A DNA stretch of 64,000 nucleotides from Sphingobacterium bovistauri (GTDB lineage Bacteria; Bacteroidota; Bacteroidia; Sphingobacteriales; Sphingobacteriaceae). A model generated the notes under the pieces. It searched no databases, was not told the origin of the DNA, and worked only from the letters and a program-made list of their open reading frames with translations. The stretch lies in contig NZ_JADEYP010000001.1 in NCBI RefSeq assembly GCF_020295405.1, positions 62,001 to 126,000 on the forward strand. Direction: 5' to 3'. The position numbers were made by a program, and so were the translations under genes. Position 1 is the stretch's first letter. The number at the start of each line of letters is the position of its first letter. Positions 1 through 8,587 of this stretch are shown one piece after another.

Positions 1-469
1 ACGAATTATTGGATTTCAATTCTGATAAATCACTGAAAGGTTTTTTTATTTCAGTATACAAATCAACAATCAAACCTACTTTCTTATCACGTACTTGAAT
101 ATCAATTTTCTGAATTTCTAATACATATGCTGGCTTATTGCTTAATGGTGAATAAATACCTGCACCGTCACGATATACACCTAAGCGCACGCGTACACGT
201 TGACCAACCATATTATTCTTACGAATTAATTCATCTGTAATTTTTTTTATGAAATACTCGTCAAACATGGTATACTGCTCCAACTGAATTTTTTGCATAC
301 TACGCTGCAATCGTTCTACATGAAAATGTAGAAAACGAATTTCTCCACCTTGATACAGCATTGTCTCGAACAATCCATCACCATAGCGAAAACCACGATT
401 ATCAACAGCTAATAATTTCGAATCCTCAGGAACTATTGCTCCATTAAAATTAATATAATGTATCGGCAT
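1..469 (-). CDS. Class IV aminotransferase (PabC/IlvE-like), 3' part outside window
   Basis: PLP-dependent fold-type IV aminotransferase family, which includes aminodeoxychorismate lyase (PabC), branched-chain and D-amino-acid aminotransferases. The first 156 codons are present; the frame runs off the left edge. The start ATG is at 469-467 and the protein begins MPIHYINFNGAI. The family signature RGFRYGDGLFET is at about residues 25-36, followed by a conserved His-Val-Glu-Arg-Leu segment near residue 50. The catalytic lysine would lie beyond the window, so the subfamily cannot be fixed. A pabB gene lies at 34.2 kb, so a PabC role in folate synthesis is reasonable inference. It ends 12 bp from the rluD-like gene, read in the same direction and probably co-transcribed. 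Confidence 0.8.
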   Translation of the reverse strand, partial: MPIHYINFNGAIVPEDSKLLAVDNRGFRYGDGLFETMLYQGGEIRFLHFHVERLQRSMQKIQLEQYTMFDEYFIKKITDELIRKNNMVGQRVRVRLGVYRDGAGIYSPLSNKPAYVLEIQKIDIQVRDKKVGLIVDLYTEIKKPFSDLSELKSNNS

Positions 470-481
470 AAAATATCTTAA

Positions 482-1516
482 TTAACTATTAATATGCTCA
501 GCGTATGCTCTCCATTTATCTATTGCAAGTTGCATATCTTGTGGCATAGGAACTTCAAAATTCATCCGTTTCTTACTAACTGGATGTACAAAACCTAGTA
601 GACGGGCATGAAGTGCTTGCCTAGGTAGAATAGTAAAACAATTTTCTACGAACTGCCTATATTTATTAAATGCCTGCCCCTTTAAAATTTTATCACCACC
701 ATACATCGCATCAGCAAACAATGGATGACCTATTGATTTCATATGTGCGCGTATTTGATGTGTTCGCCCTGTTTCCAATTGACATTCTATTAAAGTAACA
801 TAGCCTAAACGTTCTAGCACCTTATAATGTGTAACAGACCATTTTCCCTTTTCTTCATCTTCATACATGGACATGACGCGACGATCTTTTAAATCACGGC
901 CAATATATCCTGATACTGTACCATCTTCAGCAATATCTCCCCATACTAGGGCTATATATCGACGATTAATCGTGTGCTCGAAAAACTGTTTTGCCAAGTA
1001 GGTCATTGCCCATTCATTTTTGGCAATAATTACTAGACCAGACGTGTCCTTATCGATTCTATGAACCAAACCAGGACGTCCAGTATTCCCGGCTAAAGTT
1101 GGTAATTGATTCAAATGATAAGTTAATGCATTAACTAATGTACCTGTATAATTATTAAATCCTGGATGTACTACCATACCAGCTTCTTTGTTGACTAGTA
1201 ATACATCATCATCCTCATAAAATATATCTAATGGAATATTCTCTGGATAGACTTCGGTATCGCGAGGTGGATCAGGCAACACCATTGTAACAACATCTAA
1301 AGGCTTGATTTTATAACTTGCCTTTATAGGCTTGCTATTTACTAACACTGACCCAGAATCAATTGCATTCTGAATACGGTTACGAGATGTATTTTCAACT
1401 CTATTCATCAAGAATTTATCCACACGTATCATAGAAACACCTTTTTCGACTACGATACGAATGTGCTCAAATAATTCTTGCTCTTCTTGTTCGATTAATT
1501 CTAAATCTTCGGACAT
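482..1516 (-). CDS. rluD: RluD-family 23S rRNA pseudouridine synthase
   Basis: Isomerises uridine to pseudouridine in large-subunit rRNA. An N-terminal S4 RNA-binding domain (about residues 25-75, RVDKFL...SRNRIQ) is followed by the RluA-type catalytic domain, with the catalytic Asp in HRIDKDTSG near residue 150 and the family motif GRTHQIRAHM further on. The frame is open nine codons further upstream, but I chose the ATG at 1516 because MSEDLELI is a normal start and a perfect -7 box (TACTTTTG, 1528-1521) ends only four bases before it, leaving no room for an upstream start. RluD, RluC and related enzymes differ in target site, so the exact uridines are not shown by sequence alone. Confidence 0.9.
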   Translation of the reverse strand: MSEDLELIEQEEQELFEHIRIVVEKGVSMIRVDKFLMNRVENTSRNRIQNAIDSGSVLVNSKPIKASYKIKPLDVVTMVLPDPPRDTEVYPENIPLDIFYEDDDVLLVNKEAGMVVHPGFNNYTGTLVNALTYHLNQLPTLAGNTGRPGLVHRIDKDTSGLVIIAKNEWAMTYLAKQFFEHTINRRYIALVWGDIAEDGTVSGYIGRDLKDRRVMSMYEDEEKGKWSVTHYKVLERLGYVTLIECQLETGRTHQIRAHMKSIGHPLFADAMYGGDKILKGQAFNKYRQFVENCFTILPRQALHARLLGFVHPVSKKRMNFEVPMPQDMQLAIDKWRAYAEHINS

Positions 1517-1520
1517 ATTA

Positions 1521-1528
1521 CAAAAGTA
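1521..1528 (-). promoter_or_regulatory. Candidate -7 box directly before rluD start
   Basis: On the minus strand this reads TACTTTTG, an exact match to the Bacteroidota TAnnTTTG element. It ends four bases before the ATG at 1516, so a transcript from it would have almost no leader. No good TTTG box was found about 19 bp upstream; the nearest is about 12 bp away. Confidence 0.45.
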
Positions 1529-1638
1529 CAGGAAATAAGCCAAAATCTATTAACTTTGAACAGCCCAAAAAGCAAAATCATTGATTATATACGGATTATG
1601 TTTTTAGGATGATTTTTAAAATAAAATGAGTGTTTTTC

Positions 1639-2514
1639 ATGCATATTTATAGTCCTGAGCAGAAGATTGAACATCCTCTTTATAGTTTGAAAAATCTAGA
1701 GGTTTACCTAAAAAGAGATGATATGATTCATCCATTCATATCAGGTAATAAGTGGCGGAAATTAAAATATAATCTGGAAAGAGCAAAGAGAGAAAATAAA
1801 TCAATCATAGTAACATTTGGAGGGGCTTGGTCTAACCACTTACTAGCTACAGCCTGCGCTGGTGCTACATATCAATATAAAACTATCTCTTTTGTTAGAG
1901 GAGAAGATATATCTAATCCTGTGTTAGACATGTGTAAACTCTTTGGTATGGAATTGAGATTTATTTCTCGCGAAGAGTATAAAGATAAGAATCTCCTATT
2001 TGAAAATTTAGAGAACAAAACAGAATGCTTTTTCATTGACGAAGGTGGCGCAAGTTTAGAAGCAACTTATGGTTGTAAAGAACTTATCGATGAATTAACA
2101 AATAAATATGATCACATATTTTGTGCAGCTGGAACGGGAACTACAGTTGCTGGGATATCCCAAGGAATTGCCGATAGTGAACTCAAAACGCAATTACATG
2201 TTGTTCCTGTTTTGAAAAATGGTGGTTTTATCTTAGATGAAATCGCTAAATACAATGCGCCCACTGATCAAATCACTTTACATCTTGATTATCACTTTGG
2301 CGGATATGCAAAAGTAAAACCGGAACTTATAGATTTTATAAAAAACTATATTCAAGCAACAGGAGTTATGATAGAACCTACTTACACAGGCAAGGCTATG
2401 TATGCCTTACATGATTTAATTCAAAAAGATGTTTTCGCAGTAGGAAGTAAAATACTTTTTGTTAATACTGGCGGATTAACTGGCTTATTAGGACAGTTGG
2501 GTAAATTTGATTAA
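1639..2514 (+). CDS. PLP-dependent ACC deaminase / D-cysteine desulfhydrase family protein
   Basis: Fold-type II PLP enzyme related to 1-aminocyclopropane-1-carboxylate deaminase and D-cysteine desulfhydrase. The PLP lysine is K38 in SGNKWRKL, followed by the FGGAWSNH substrate/PLP motif near residue 62, and a glycine-rich phosphate loop (AAGTGTT) near residue 165. An in-frame GTG lies three codons upstream at 1630, but ATG 1639 is the more likely start; an ATG at 1626 is out of frame. At 291 residues it is slightly short for the family, as are many Bacteroidota members. True ACC deaminase cannot be told from desulfhydrase here. It stands alone, divergent from rluD. Confidence 0.8.
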   Translation: MHIYSPEQKIEHPLYSLKNLEVYLKRDDMIHPFISGNKWRKLKYNLERAKRENKSIIVTFGGAWSNHLLATACAGATYQYKTISFVRGEDISNPVLDMCKLFGMELRFISREEYKDKNLLFENLENKTECFFIDEGGASLEATYGCKELIDELTNKYDHIFCAAGTGTTVAGISQGIADSELKTQLHVVPVLKNGGFILDEIAKYNAPTDQITLHLDYHFGGYAKVKPELIDFIKNYIQATGVMIEPTYTGKAMYALHDLIQKDVFAVGSKILFVNTGGLTGLLGQLGKFD

Positions 2515-2523
2515 TTTAATAAT

Positions 2524-2868
2524 ATGAAAATTAAAGAGAAAGTTGAAAATCCTAATTTAATTAAATCAATAAAGATTTTTAAAATATACACTATATACTT
2601 ACTCTTATCTATCCTAATAAATCAATGAATTCAGCCGTTTAGAGAGGAGTATTTAATATTAGTTGAGTTGATAACGATTTTTCCGGTTATACTTACATTA
2701 CTTCTTGCCCCCTTAGGCTTATATTATAGTTGGAAAAGCAACATTAAGAGAGAAGAACCAAGAAAAAAAAGAACAATATTCCTTATGGGACATATGTTCT
2801 TTTGCTTTGCTATAATCTTTATGGTTTTAACTATAATTAAAGATTTAATGCTAGCAGATCAATCATAA
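2524..2868 (+). pseudogene. Small membrane protein gene interrupted by one in-frame TGA
   Basis: From ATG 2524 the frame codes for 34 residues (starting MKIKEKVENPNL, with a hydrophobic stretch YTIYLLLSILINQ), meets TGA at 2626-2628, and then continues in the same frame without another stop for 79 codons to TAA at 2866. The second part has two clear membrane segments (ITIFPVILTLLLAPLGLYY and FFCFAIIFMVLTII) around a basic loop (KREEPRKKR). The downstream part has no convincing start of its own: a TTG at 2668 is the only candidate. The whole frame reads as one protein of about 114 residues with three membrane segments. A single TGG to TGA change would explain it; a sequencing error would too. 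Family not recognised. Confidence 0.6.
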
Positions 2869-2913
2869 ATAGCAGAAAATCAACCGTTTAAAATATTAAA
2901 ATAAGATTTTGAA

Positions 2914-3363
2914 TTAATATAGAGCCTTAATCACTTGTTTCGTACCATTAAACTCAAAACTTTCACCAATAGCTTTTCCTAAAAGAATTTTCCCAATAGG
3001 TGATGCAGTAGAAATACAAAATACTTTTTGGTCATCTATGATGATCTGACCAATACTAATGGCTAAGAAATAAAAACCTTTATCTGTTTGAACAAGCGAA
3101 CCCAGACCAGACTTTTGTACATCTAATTTCTGATTTTTGATTCGCGTCAAAATATCCAAATCCTGATTTAAAACTTTTAACTGCTGTTCATAACGATTCA
3201 AGTCTTGCTGAATCATTTCACGGCTTGTTTCATATTTATCTCCAGCACTACTCTTTGTATCATCTTGCAAACTTTGGTTTGCATCTTGAATCCCCAAATC
3301 GACCTGCACTATCTTCTGATCCACAATTGTAAAGCATGCGCTCAAAATTTTTTCCTTATCCAT
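2914..3363 (-). CDS. GreA/GreB-like protein
   Basis: 149 residues. The N-terminal half is rich in charged and Gln residues and likely helical or coiled coil (SSAGDKYETSREM at about 35-47, then DLNRYEQQLKVLNQDL). The C-terminal third (SPIGKILLGKAIGESFEFNG) resembles the FKBP-like C-terminal domain of transcription elongation factors GreA/GreB, where the same SP-x-x-x-L-G-K pattern occurs. I start at MDKEKIL (3363); the frame extends 16 codons upstream but those codons run through the hairpin at 3378-3407, so the upstream start is unlikely. Such short Bacteroidota Gre-like proteins may not act as cleavage factors; the role is inferred. Confidence 0.6.
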   Translation of the reverse strand: MDKEKILSACFTIVDQKIVQVDLGIQDANQSLQDDTKSSAGDKYETSREMIQQDLNRYEQQLKVLNQDLDILTRIKNQKLDVQKSGLGSLVQTDKGFYFLAISIGQIIIDDQKVFCISTASPIGKILLGKAIGESFEFNGTKQVIKALY

Positions 3364-3377
3364 ACCCCAAAAATAAA

Positions 3378-3407
3378 TAAAGCGTCTATCGTTTGATAGA
3401 CGCTTTA
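3378..3407 (-). terminator. Hairpin terminator behind the LEA-like lipoprotein gene
   Basis: A 13-bp stem (TAAAGCGTCTATC with its complement) and a GTTT loop lie just beyond the stop of the gene ending at 3427 and before the Gre-like start at 3363. It likely ends the lipoprotein transcript. Confidence 0.65.
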
Positions 3408-3426
3408 ACAAATATTTTTTATTTAC

Positions 3427-3978
3427 TTAGTTTTTTAAAGCTTCTTTCAATTTGTTAGCCTTAGCTTCTGTTTTTTGAGCAGCCTCTTTCGCTGCAGCTT
3501 CAGTTTTGTTAGCCGCATCCTTTGCTGCGTCACCTACAGCTTTTGCTCCAGATTCAATTTTATCTCCAGCTTTTTCAGCTGTATTTTCGATAGCTTCACC
3601 AGTTTTATTTGCAGCATCTTTTGTGGCATCAACGGCATTATTGAATCCCTCTTCAACTTTTTCACCCGCAGCTTTCACATCAGCTTTTGTTTTATTCCAA
3701 GCTGTTTCTGCATCAGCTAAAGTTTTACGTGCAGCTTCTTCGGCCTTTTTATCACCTTTAGCGATTGCAGCATCCAAATCAGCTTTTGCTTTATTATAAT
3801 TTTCTTCAGCATCATGAGCCGCCTTATGTGCAGCATCATCTAAGTGCTCATGGGCATGGTCTAAATGCTCACCAGCAGTAACCTCGCCATCCGCATTTTT
3901 ATCTTTCGAAGGAGTATTATTACAAGCCGTAAATATTAACGCGCCTGCCATAACAGCTAATAGTGCAATTTTTTTCAT
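3427..3978 (-). CDS. LEA-like, His-rich Ala/Lys/Glu-rich lipoprotein
   Basis: 183 residues. A lipoprotein signal peptide ends at C19 (LIFTAC), so the mature protein should be lipid-anchored in the envelope. Residues about 38-58 carry a histidine cluster (EHLDHAHEHLDDAAHKAAHD). The rest is almost entirely Ala, Lys, Glu, Asp, Asn and Thr arranged in irregular 11-residue amphipathic repeats (for example DATKDAANKTGEAIENTAEKAGDK, here shown only by type), like late-embryogenesis-abundant and apolipoprotein-type helices. Such proteins are often stress-related or envelope spacers; the function here is inference. Monocistronic, with a hairpin terminator after it. Confidence 0.75.
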   Translation of the reverse strand: MKKIALLAVMAGALIFTACNNTPSKDKNADGEVTAGEHLDHAHEHLDDAAHKAAHDAEENYNKAKADLDAAIAKGDKKAEEAARKTLADAETAWNKTKADVKAAGEKVEEGFNNAVDATKDAANKTGEAIENTAEKAGDKIESGAKAVGDAAKDAANKTEAAAKEAAQKTEAKANKLKEALKN

Positions 3979-4043
3979 TTTTATTAAGTTTAAAAATTAT
4001 TAACTGTGACTTAAGCGCAAAATTTATGCCAAATAACGATAAA

Positions 4044-4928
4044 TTATTTACTGTAGATTGTGCCTTTAGCCGCCTCTAATGTATTTTTTAATAATCCTAC
4101 GATGGTCATAAGCCCTACTCCACCCGGTACAGGTGTAATCCATGATGCTTTTTTAGAAACTTCTTCAAAATCAACATCTCCATACAATTTAAAACCAGAT
4201 TTTGTTTCTGTAGAATTTTCTCTATTAATACCCACATCGACTACGATTGCACCATCTTTAACCATATCTGCAGTAACAAAATTTTTCTTACCTATAGCAG
4301 CCACGATTATATCAGCACGAAGTACTTCAGTTTTTAAATCTGCTGTACGACTATGTGTCAATGTTACTGTACAGTTACCAGGATTACTATTACGAGCCAA
4401 TAAAATACTCATTGGAGATCCCACAATATTACTACGACCTACCACAACCGCATGCTTACCTGCTGTATCAATACCATAATGTTCCAACATCAACATGATA
4501 CCATAAGGTGTTGCTGGAATAAAACATGGTAAGTTACGTTGCATACGACCTAAGTTGATCGGATGAAAACCATCAACATCTTTTCTATAATCAATAGCTT
4601 CCGTAATCTTATCAGGATCAATATGTTTAGGCAAAGGTAGCTGAACAATTAATCCATCTATATTTTCATCTTTATTGATTTCTTCGATTTTAGCAATTAA
4701 TTCTTCTTCGGTAATATCAACACCATAACGGATGTTAGTCGATTCAAAACCCACCAGCTCACAATTGCGCATTTTGCTAGCTACGTATGTTTCGCTACCA
4801 CCGTCATTTCCCACCAAAATAGCAACCAAATGTGGTCGACGTCCAGCAACAGCAGTGAATTCTGATGCGTCTCTTTTAATATCTTCTTTAATCTTAGCGG
4901 ATACTTCTTTACCGTCTAATAATTTCAT
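4044..4928 (-). CDS. folD: FolD: methylene-THF dehydrogenase / cyclohydrolase
   Basis: Bifunctional cytosolic enzyme of one-carbon metabolism: oxidises 5,10-methylene-THF to methenyl-THF and hydrolyses it to 10-formyl-THF. Usual length (294 residues). Visible motifs are [10 protein letters not shown] with the catalytic Lys near residue 55, QLPLPKHI, the folate-site segment [12 protein letters not shown], the NAD(P)-binding [13 protein letters not shown], and the C-terminal PGGVGLMTI. It follows lepA by 30 bp in the same direction and may share its transcript. Confidence 0.95.
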   Translation of the reverse strand: MKLLDGKEVSAKIKEDIKRDASEFTAVAGRRPHLVAILVGNDGGSETYVASKMRNCELVGFESTNIRYGVDITEEELIAKIEEINKDENIDGLIVQLPLPKHIDPDKITEAIDYRKDVDGFHPINLGRMQRNLPCFIPATPYGIMLMLEHYGIDTAGKHAVVVGRSNIVGSPMSILLARNSNPGNCTVTLTHSRTADLKTEVLRADIIVAAIGKKNFVTADMVKDGAIVVDVGINRENSTETKSGFKLYGDVDFEEVSKKASWITPVPGGVGLMTIVGLLKNTLEAAKGTIYSK

Positions 4929-4958
4929 GCTTTTATAATTTTTATAGGTTGATTTAAT

Positions 4959-6749
4959 TTAGTCTAATTTCAAAACAGCCATAAACGCCGATTGTGGAAT
5001 CTCTACGTTACCCACTTGACGCATACGTTTTTTACCCTTTTTCTGTTTCTCCAACAATTTACGCTTACGAGAAATATCACCACCATAACATTTAGCAGTT
5101 ACATCCTTACGTAATGCTGAAATAGTCTCACGAGCAATGATTTTCGCACCAATAGAAGCTTGGATACGAATTTCAAATTGTTGACGTGGTAAAAGTTCTT
5201 TTAATTTTTCACAAATCTTCTTACCAAAATCGTATGCATTACTGCGGTGAATCAATGACGATAATGCATCCACAGGTTCGTCATTCAAACGAATATCCAA
5301 TTTGACCAAATCCGATTGTCTATAGCCAATTTGGTGGTAATCAAAAGAAGCATATCCTTTAGAAATCGTTTTCAATTTATCATAAAAGTCAAATACAATT
5401 TCTCCCATTGGCATTTCAAAAACTAATTCAACACGATCTGATGTTAAGTATGATTGGTTCACTATGGTACCACGTTTTTGGATACAAAGTGACATTACCG
5501 GACCAACAAACTCAGCTTTTGTAATAATATTAGCTTTAATATATGGCTCTTCGATTGCATCTAATTTCGATGGATCAGGCAAATCTGAAGGATTGTGAAC
5601 GATAACTTCCTCTTTATCTTTGGTTAAATAGGCTTTGTAAGATACGTTGGGAACCGTAGTAATTACAGTCATATTGAATTCACGTTCCAAACGCTCTTGG
5701 ATAATCTCCATGTGAAGCATCCCCAAGAAACCACAACGGAAACCAAATCCCAATGCAGCAGAAGATTCTGGTTCGAAAACCAATGAAGCGTCATTCAATT
5801 GCAATCTATGCATGGATTCACGCAATTCTTCGTAATCTTCAGTATCAACAGGATAAATACCCGCAAAAACCATTGGTTTTACCTCTTCGAATCCGTTAAT
5901 AGCTTCTGTACTTGGACGATCCTTATGTGTAATGGTATCCCCGACTTTTACTTCACGTGCTTCTTTGATACCCGAAATAATATAACCTACATCACCAGTT
6001 TTGATAACATCCTTAGCGACTTGATTTAGCTTCAACGTACCGACTTCATCTGCAAAATATTCTTTACCAGTAGCAATAAATTTTACTTTATCGCCTTTAC
6101 GAATTTCGCCATTCTCCACTTTGAAATAAGCCATGATACCACGGAATGAGTTGAATACCGAGTCAAAAATCAAAGCTTGAAGTGGTGCTTCTGGATCACC
6201 AACAGGTGCAGGAACACGCTCTACGATTGCTCTTAAAATATCTGGAATTCCCAAACCAGTTTTACCCGAAGCAGGAATAATATCTTCACGTTTACCTCCT
6301 ATCAAATCCACGATTTGATCTTTTACCTCTTCTGGCATAGCGCCTGGCAAATCCATTTTATTTAGAATAGGAATGATTTCTAAATCATGCTCCATTGCTA
6401 GATACAAGTTGGAAATAGTCTGTGCTTGAATACCTTGTGAAGCATCCACAATCAATAGCGCACCTTCGCACGCCGCGATAGAACGAGATACCTCATACGA
6501 GAAATCCACGTGTCCAGGCGTATCAATAAGATTAAATGTATACTTTTCGCCATCTTGGATATAATCCATTTGTATCGCGTGACTTTTGATTGTGATACCA
6601 CGTTCACGCTCCAAATCCATATTATCCAAAAGTTGCGCTTGCGCTTCTCGTTGTGTGATAGTGTTTGTGTACTCTAATAATCTATCCGCCAAGGTACTTT
6701 TACCGTGGTCAATGTGTGCTATAATACAAAAATTACGTATATGCTTCAT
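4959..6749 (-). CDS. lepA: LepA (elongation factor 4)
   Basis: Ribosome-associated translational GTPase of 596 residues, the normal length. G1 is AHIDHGKS (about 11-18), G2 region [10 protein letters not shown]3 DTPGHVDF, G4 NKMDLP. The LepA-specific C-terminal domain ends with [20 protein letters not shown]-type sequence and FMAVLKLD. Translation initiates at ATG 6749. A TAnnTTTG box sits about 30 bp upstream (6785-6778). LepA acts on ribosome biogenesis or elongation; this is family knowledge. Confidence 0.96.
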   Translation of the reverse strand: MKHIRNFCIIAHIDHGKSTLADRLLEYTNTITQREAQAQLLDNMDLERERGITIKSHAIQMDYIQDGEKYTFNLIDTPGHVDFSYEVSRSIAACEGALLIVDASQGIQAQTISNLYLAMEHDLEIIPILNKMDLPGAMPEEVKDQIVDLIGGKREDIIPASGKTGLGIPDILRAIVERVPAPVGDPEAPLQALIFDSVFNSFRGIMAYFKVENGEIRKGDKVKFIATGKEYFADEVGTLKLNQVAKDVIKTGDVGYIISGIKEAREVKVGDTITHKDRPSTEAINGFEEVKPMVFAGIYPVDTEDYEELRESMHRLQLNDASLVFEPESSAALGFGFRCGFLGMLHMEIIQERLEREFNMTVITTVPNVSYKAYLTKDKEEVIVHNPSDLPDPSKLDAIEEPYIKANIITKAEFVGPVMSLCIQKRGTIVNQSYLTSDRVELVFEMPMGEIVFDFYDKLKTISKGYASFDYHQIGYRQSDLVKLDIRLNDEPVDALSSLIHRSNAYDFGKKICEKLKELLPRQQFEIRIQASIGAKIIARETISALRKDVTAKCYGGDISRKRKLLEKQKKGKKRMRQVGNVEIPQSAFMAVLKLD

Positions 6750-6777
6750 ACAGGTTTTATGCCTTCAAATTAAAAAG

Positions 6778-6785
6778 CAAATATA
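6778..6785 (-). promoter_or_regulatory. Candidate -7 box for lepA
   Basis: Minus strand reads TATATTTG, a perfect TAnnTTTG, 28 bases before the lepA ATG. No clear TTTG box at the expected distance upstream. Confidence 0.45.
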
Positions 6786-6850
6786 CTGTATTTATATGAA
6801 GAAATACGCAGTAAAATGCATGGTACTGGGAGATTTTTACGACAGTAAAA

Positions 6851-6881
6851 AAGGGTTATTGATGTTCAATCAATAACCCTT
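6851..6881 (-). terminator. Rho-independent terminator of fba
   Basis: 13-bp perfect stem (AAGGGTTATTGAT and complement) with a 5-base loop, followed on the minus strand by a run of six T. It lies between the fba stop (6905) and the lepA promoter. Confidence 0.85.
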
Positions 6882-6904
6882 CTACTTATATAGAATGTTT
6901 GGTA

Positions 6905-7984
6905 TTATAATTTGCTATTAACGTCAATAGCGTTTAATTCTTCGAATGCTTGCGTCAAACGTGTAACAAAAGCCTCTTCACCTTTGCGTAACCATACGCG
7001 TGGATCGTAATATTTTTTGTTTGGTGAATCTTCACCTTCTGGGTTACCGATTTGTGACTGTAAATAATCGTGGTTTTTAGCTTCGTATGCACGAACACCA
7101 TCCCACATAGCCCATTGCATATCTGTATCGATGTTCATTTTGATTGCACCATAAGAGATTGCTTCAGCAATTTCTTCTGGAGATGAACCTGAACCACCAT
7201 GGAAAACGAAGTTAACTGGCTTTTCAGCAGTCAAGTTGAATTTCTCACGAATATATTCTTGTGAATTATTCAAAATAACTGGTTGTAATTTTACATTACC
7301 TGGTTTATATACACCGTGTACATTACCAAAAGCAGCTGCTACTGTAAATTTATCCGAAACTTTAGATAATTCTTCGTAAGCATAAGCAACTTCTTCTGGT
7401 TGAGTATATAATTTTGAACTATCCACATCAGAATTATCAACACCGTCTTCTTCACCACCTGTTACACCCAATTCGATTTCTACAGTCATACCTAGTGGCT
7501 TCATACGTGCTAAGTATTTAGCAGAAATTTCGATATTTTCTTCAATTGGCTCTTCAGATAAATCCAACATGTGCGAAGAGAATAAAGGCTTACCGTTTTG
7601 TGCGAAGAATTTTTCACCAGCATCTAATAAACCATCAATCCAAGGAAGTAATTTTTTAGCAGCATGGTCTGTATGCAATATTACTGCAACACCGTAATGC
7701 TCTGCTAATAAATGAACATGTTGAGCTGCTGAAACAGCACCCAAAATACATGCTTTCAATCCATCGTTGTTTAATGTTTTACCCGCATAAAATTGTGCAC
7801 CACCATTAGACAACTGAACAATTACTGGAGAGTTTACAGCTTTTGCTGTTTCTAATACTGCGTTAATAGAGTTTGTTCCTATTACATTAACAGCAGGTAA
7901 AGCAAATTTGTGTTTTTTGGCAATTTCAAATAACTCTTGAACTTGATCCCCTGTCAAAACACCTTTATAATCTTTTAGGCTCAT
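6905..7984 (-). CDS. fbaA: Class II fructose-bisphosphate aldolase
   Basis: Zinc-dependent aldolase of glycolysis and gluconeogenesis, cleaving fructose 1,6-bisphosphate to DHAP and glyceraldehyde 3-phosphate. 359 residues, typical of the FbaA (class IIA) subgroup. Seen: the metal-ligand segment LHTDHAAK near residue 110, EIELGVTGGEEDGVDN near 170-185, FGNVHGVYKPG near 225, and the phosphate-binding VFHGGSGSS near 265. Own transcription unit with a strong terminator. Confidence 0.95.
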   Translation of the reverse strand: MSLKDYKGVLTGDQVQELFEIAKKHKFALPAVNVIGTNSINAVLETAKAVNSPVIVQLSNGGAQFYAGKTLNNDGLKACILGAVSAAQHVHLLAEHYGVAVILHTDHAAKKLLPWIDGLLDAGEKFFAQNGKPLFSSHMLDLSEEPIEENIEISAKYLARMKPLGMTVEIELGVTGGEEDGVDNSDVDSSKLYTQPEEVAYAYEELSKVSDKFTVAAAFGNVHGVYKPGNVKLQPVILNNSQEYIREKFNLTAEKPVNFVFHGGSGSSPEEIAEAISYGAIKMNIDTDMQWAMWDGVRAYEAKNHDYLQSQIGNPEGEDSPNKKYYDPRVWLRKGEEAFVTRLTQAFEELNAIDVNSKL

Positions 7985-8118
7985 TTTTGTATTATTTTTA
8001 ATGAAGTTATAAAAATATATTTTTTTTATGATTAAAAAAAATAATAGTGTAAAAAATACACTAACTATTTGTTCCTATTAAACACCATCAACCTAACCAT
8101 CTGATAAATAAACCATCA

Positions 8119-8140
8119 AAGAAGTAACTACTTACTTCTT
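8119..8140. other. Small inverted repeat in the fba / ArsC-like intergenic region
   Basis: AAGAAGTAA and its exact complement around a CTAC loop, in an otherwise AT-rich 250-bp divergent intergenic region. No T-run follows, so it may be an operator or a chance hairpin. Confidence 0.3.
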
Positions 8141-8237
8141 AAAAATCAGAAGACAAATAACTAAATATTCTTCGCAATTTAGATTCCACACAAATTAAAT
8201 TATCATTACTTTTATAGTAAATAAAAACTATTACACT

Positions 8238-8585
8238 ATGCTACACGTATACGGAATAAAAAACTGTAACACCGTCAAAAAAGCGCTCGATTGGTTAAAT
8301 GCCAATAATATTGAATTTACTTTTCACGATTACAAAAAAGAACCTGCACAGGAGTCTAAATTGCATGAATGGCAAAAACTAATTTCATGGGAGTCGTTAG
8401 TTAATAAAAAGGGTACCACTTGGAAGAAACTTACGACCGAACAACAAGCCGCTGTAATCGATGAAACATCAGCTCGTGTAGTACTTCTAGCTAATAATAG
8501 CATGATAAAACGCCCCCTCATAGAGCTAAAGAATGATTTGATTCTAGGTTTTGATGAACAGATTTACCAACAAAAACTTTTGTAA
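8238..8585 (+). CDS. ArsC/Spx/YffB-family thioredoxin-fold protein
   Basis: 115 residues of the ArsC-like thioredoxin-fold family. It has one N-terminal cysteine in [15 protein letters not shown] (C10), the pattern of YffB-like proteins, not the CxxC of Spx regulators or the arsenate reductase pattern with nearby arginines. Conserved later parts are the [16 protein letters not shown] segment and the cis-Pro-type region IKRPLI. Biochemical role unknown; arsenate reduction is not implied. It precedes the M1 peptidase gene by 2 bp, so the two are likely co-transcribed. Confidence 0.8.
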   Translation: MLHVYGIKNCNTVKKALDWLNANNIEFTFHDYKKEPAQESKLHEWQKLISWESLVNKKGTTWKKLTTEQQAAVIDETSARVVLLANNSMIKRPLIELKNDLILGFDEQIYQQKLL

Positions 8586-8587
8586 CC

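Noticed and set aside
482-1543. Longer N-terminus for rluD (start 1543)
   Set aside because: The extra codons overlap the -7 box and read as untypical hydrophobic sequence; ATG 1516 fits better.
3475-3799. Cys/Phe/Ser-rich frames opposite the LEA-like lipoprotein gene
   Set aside because: Produced by the low-complexity Ala/Lys/Glu codons on the other strand; no start context.
8081-8118. Three loose ACCATC repeats in the fba/ArsC-like gap
   Set aside because: Only six bases each with uneven spacing; not distinguishable from chance.
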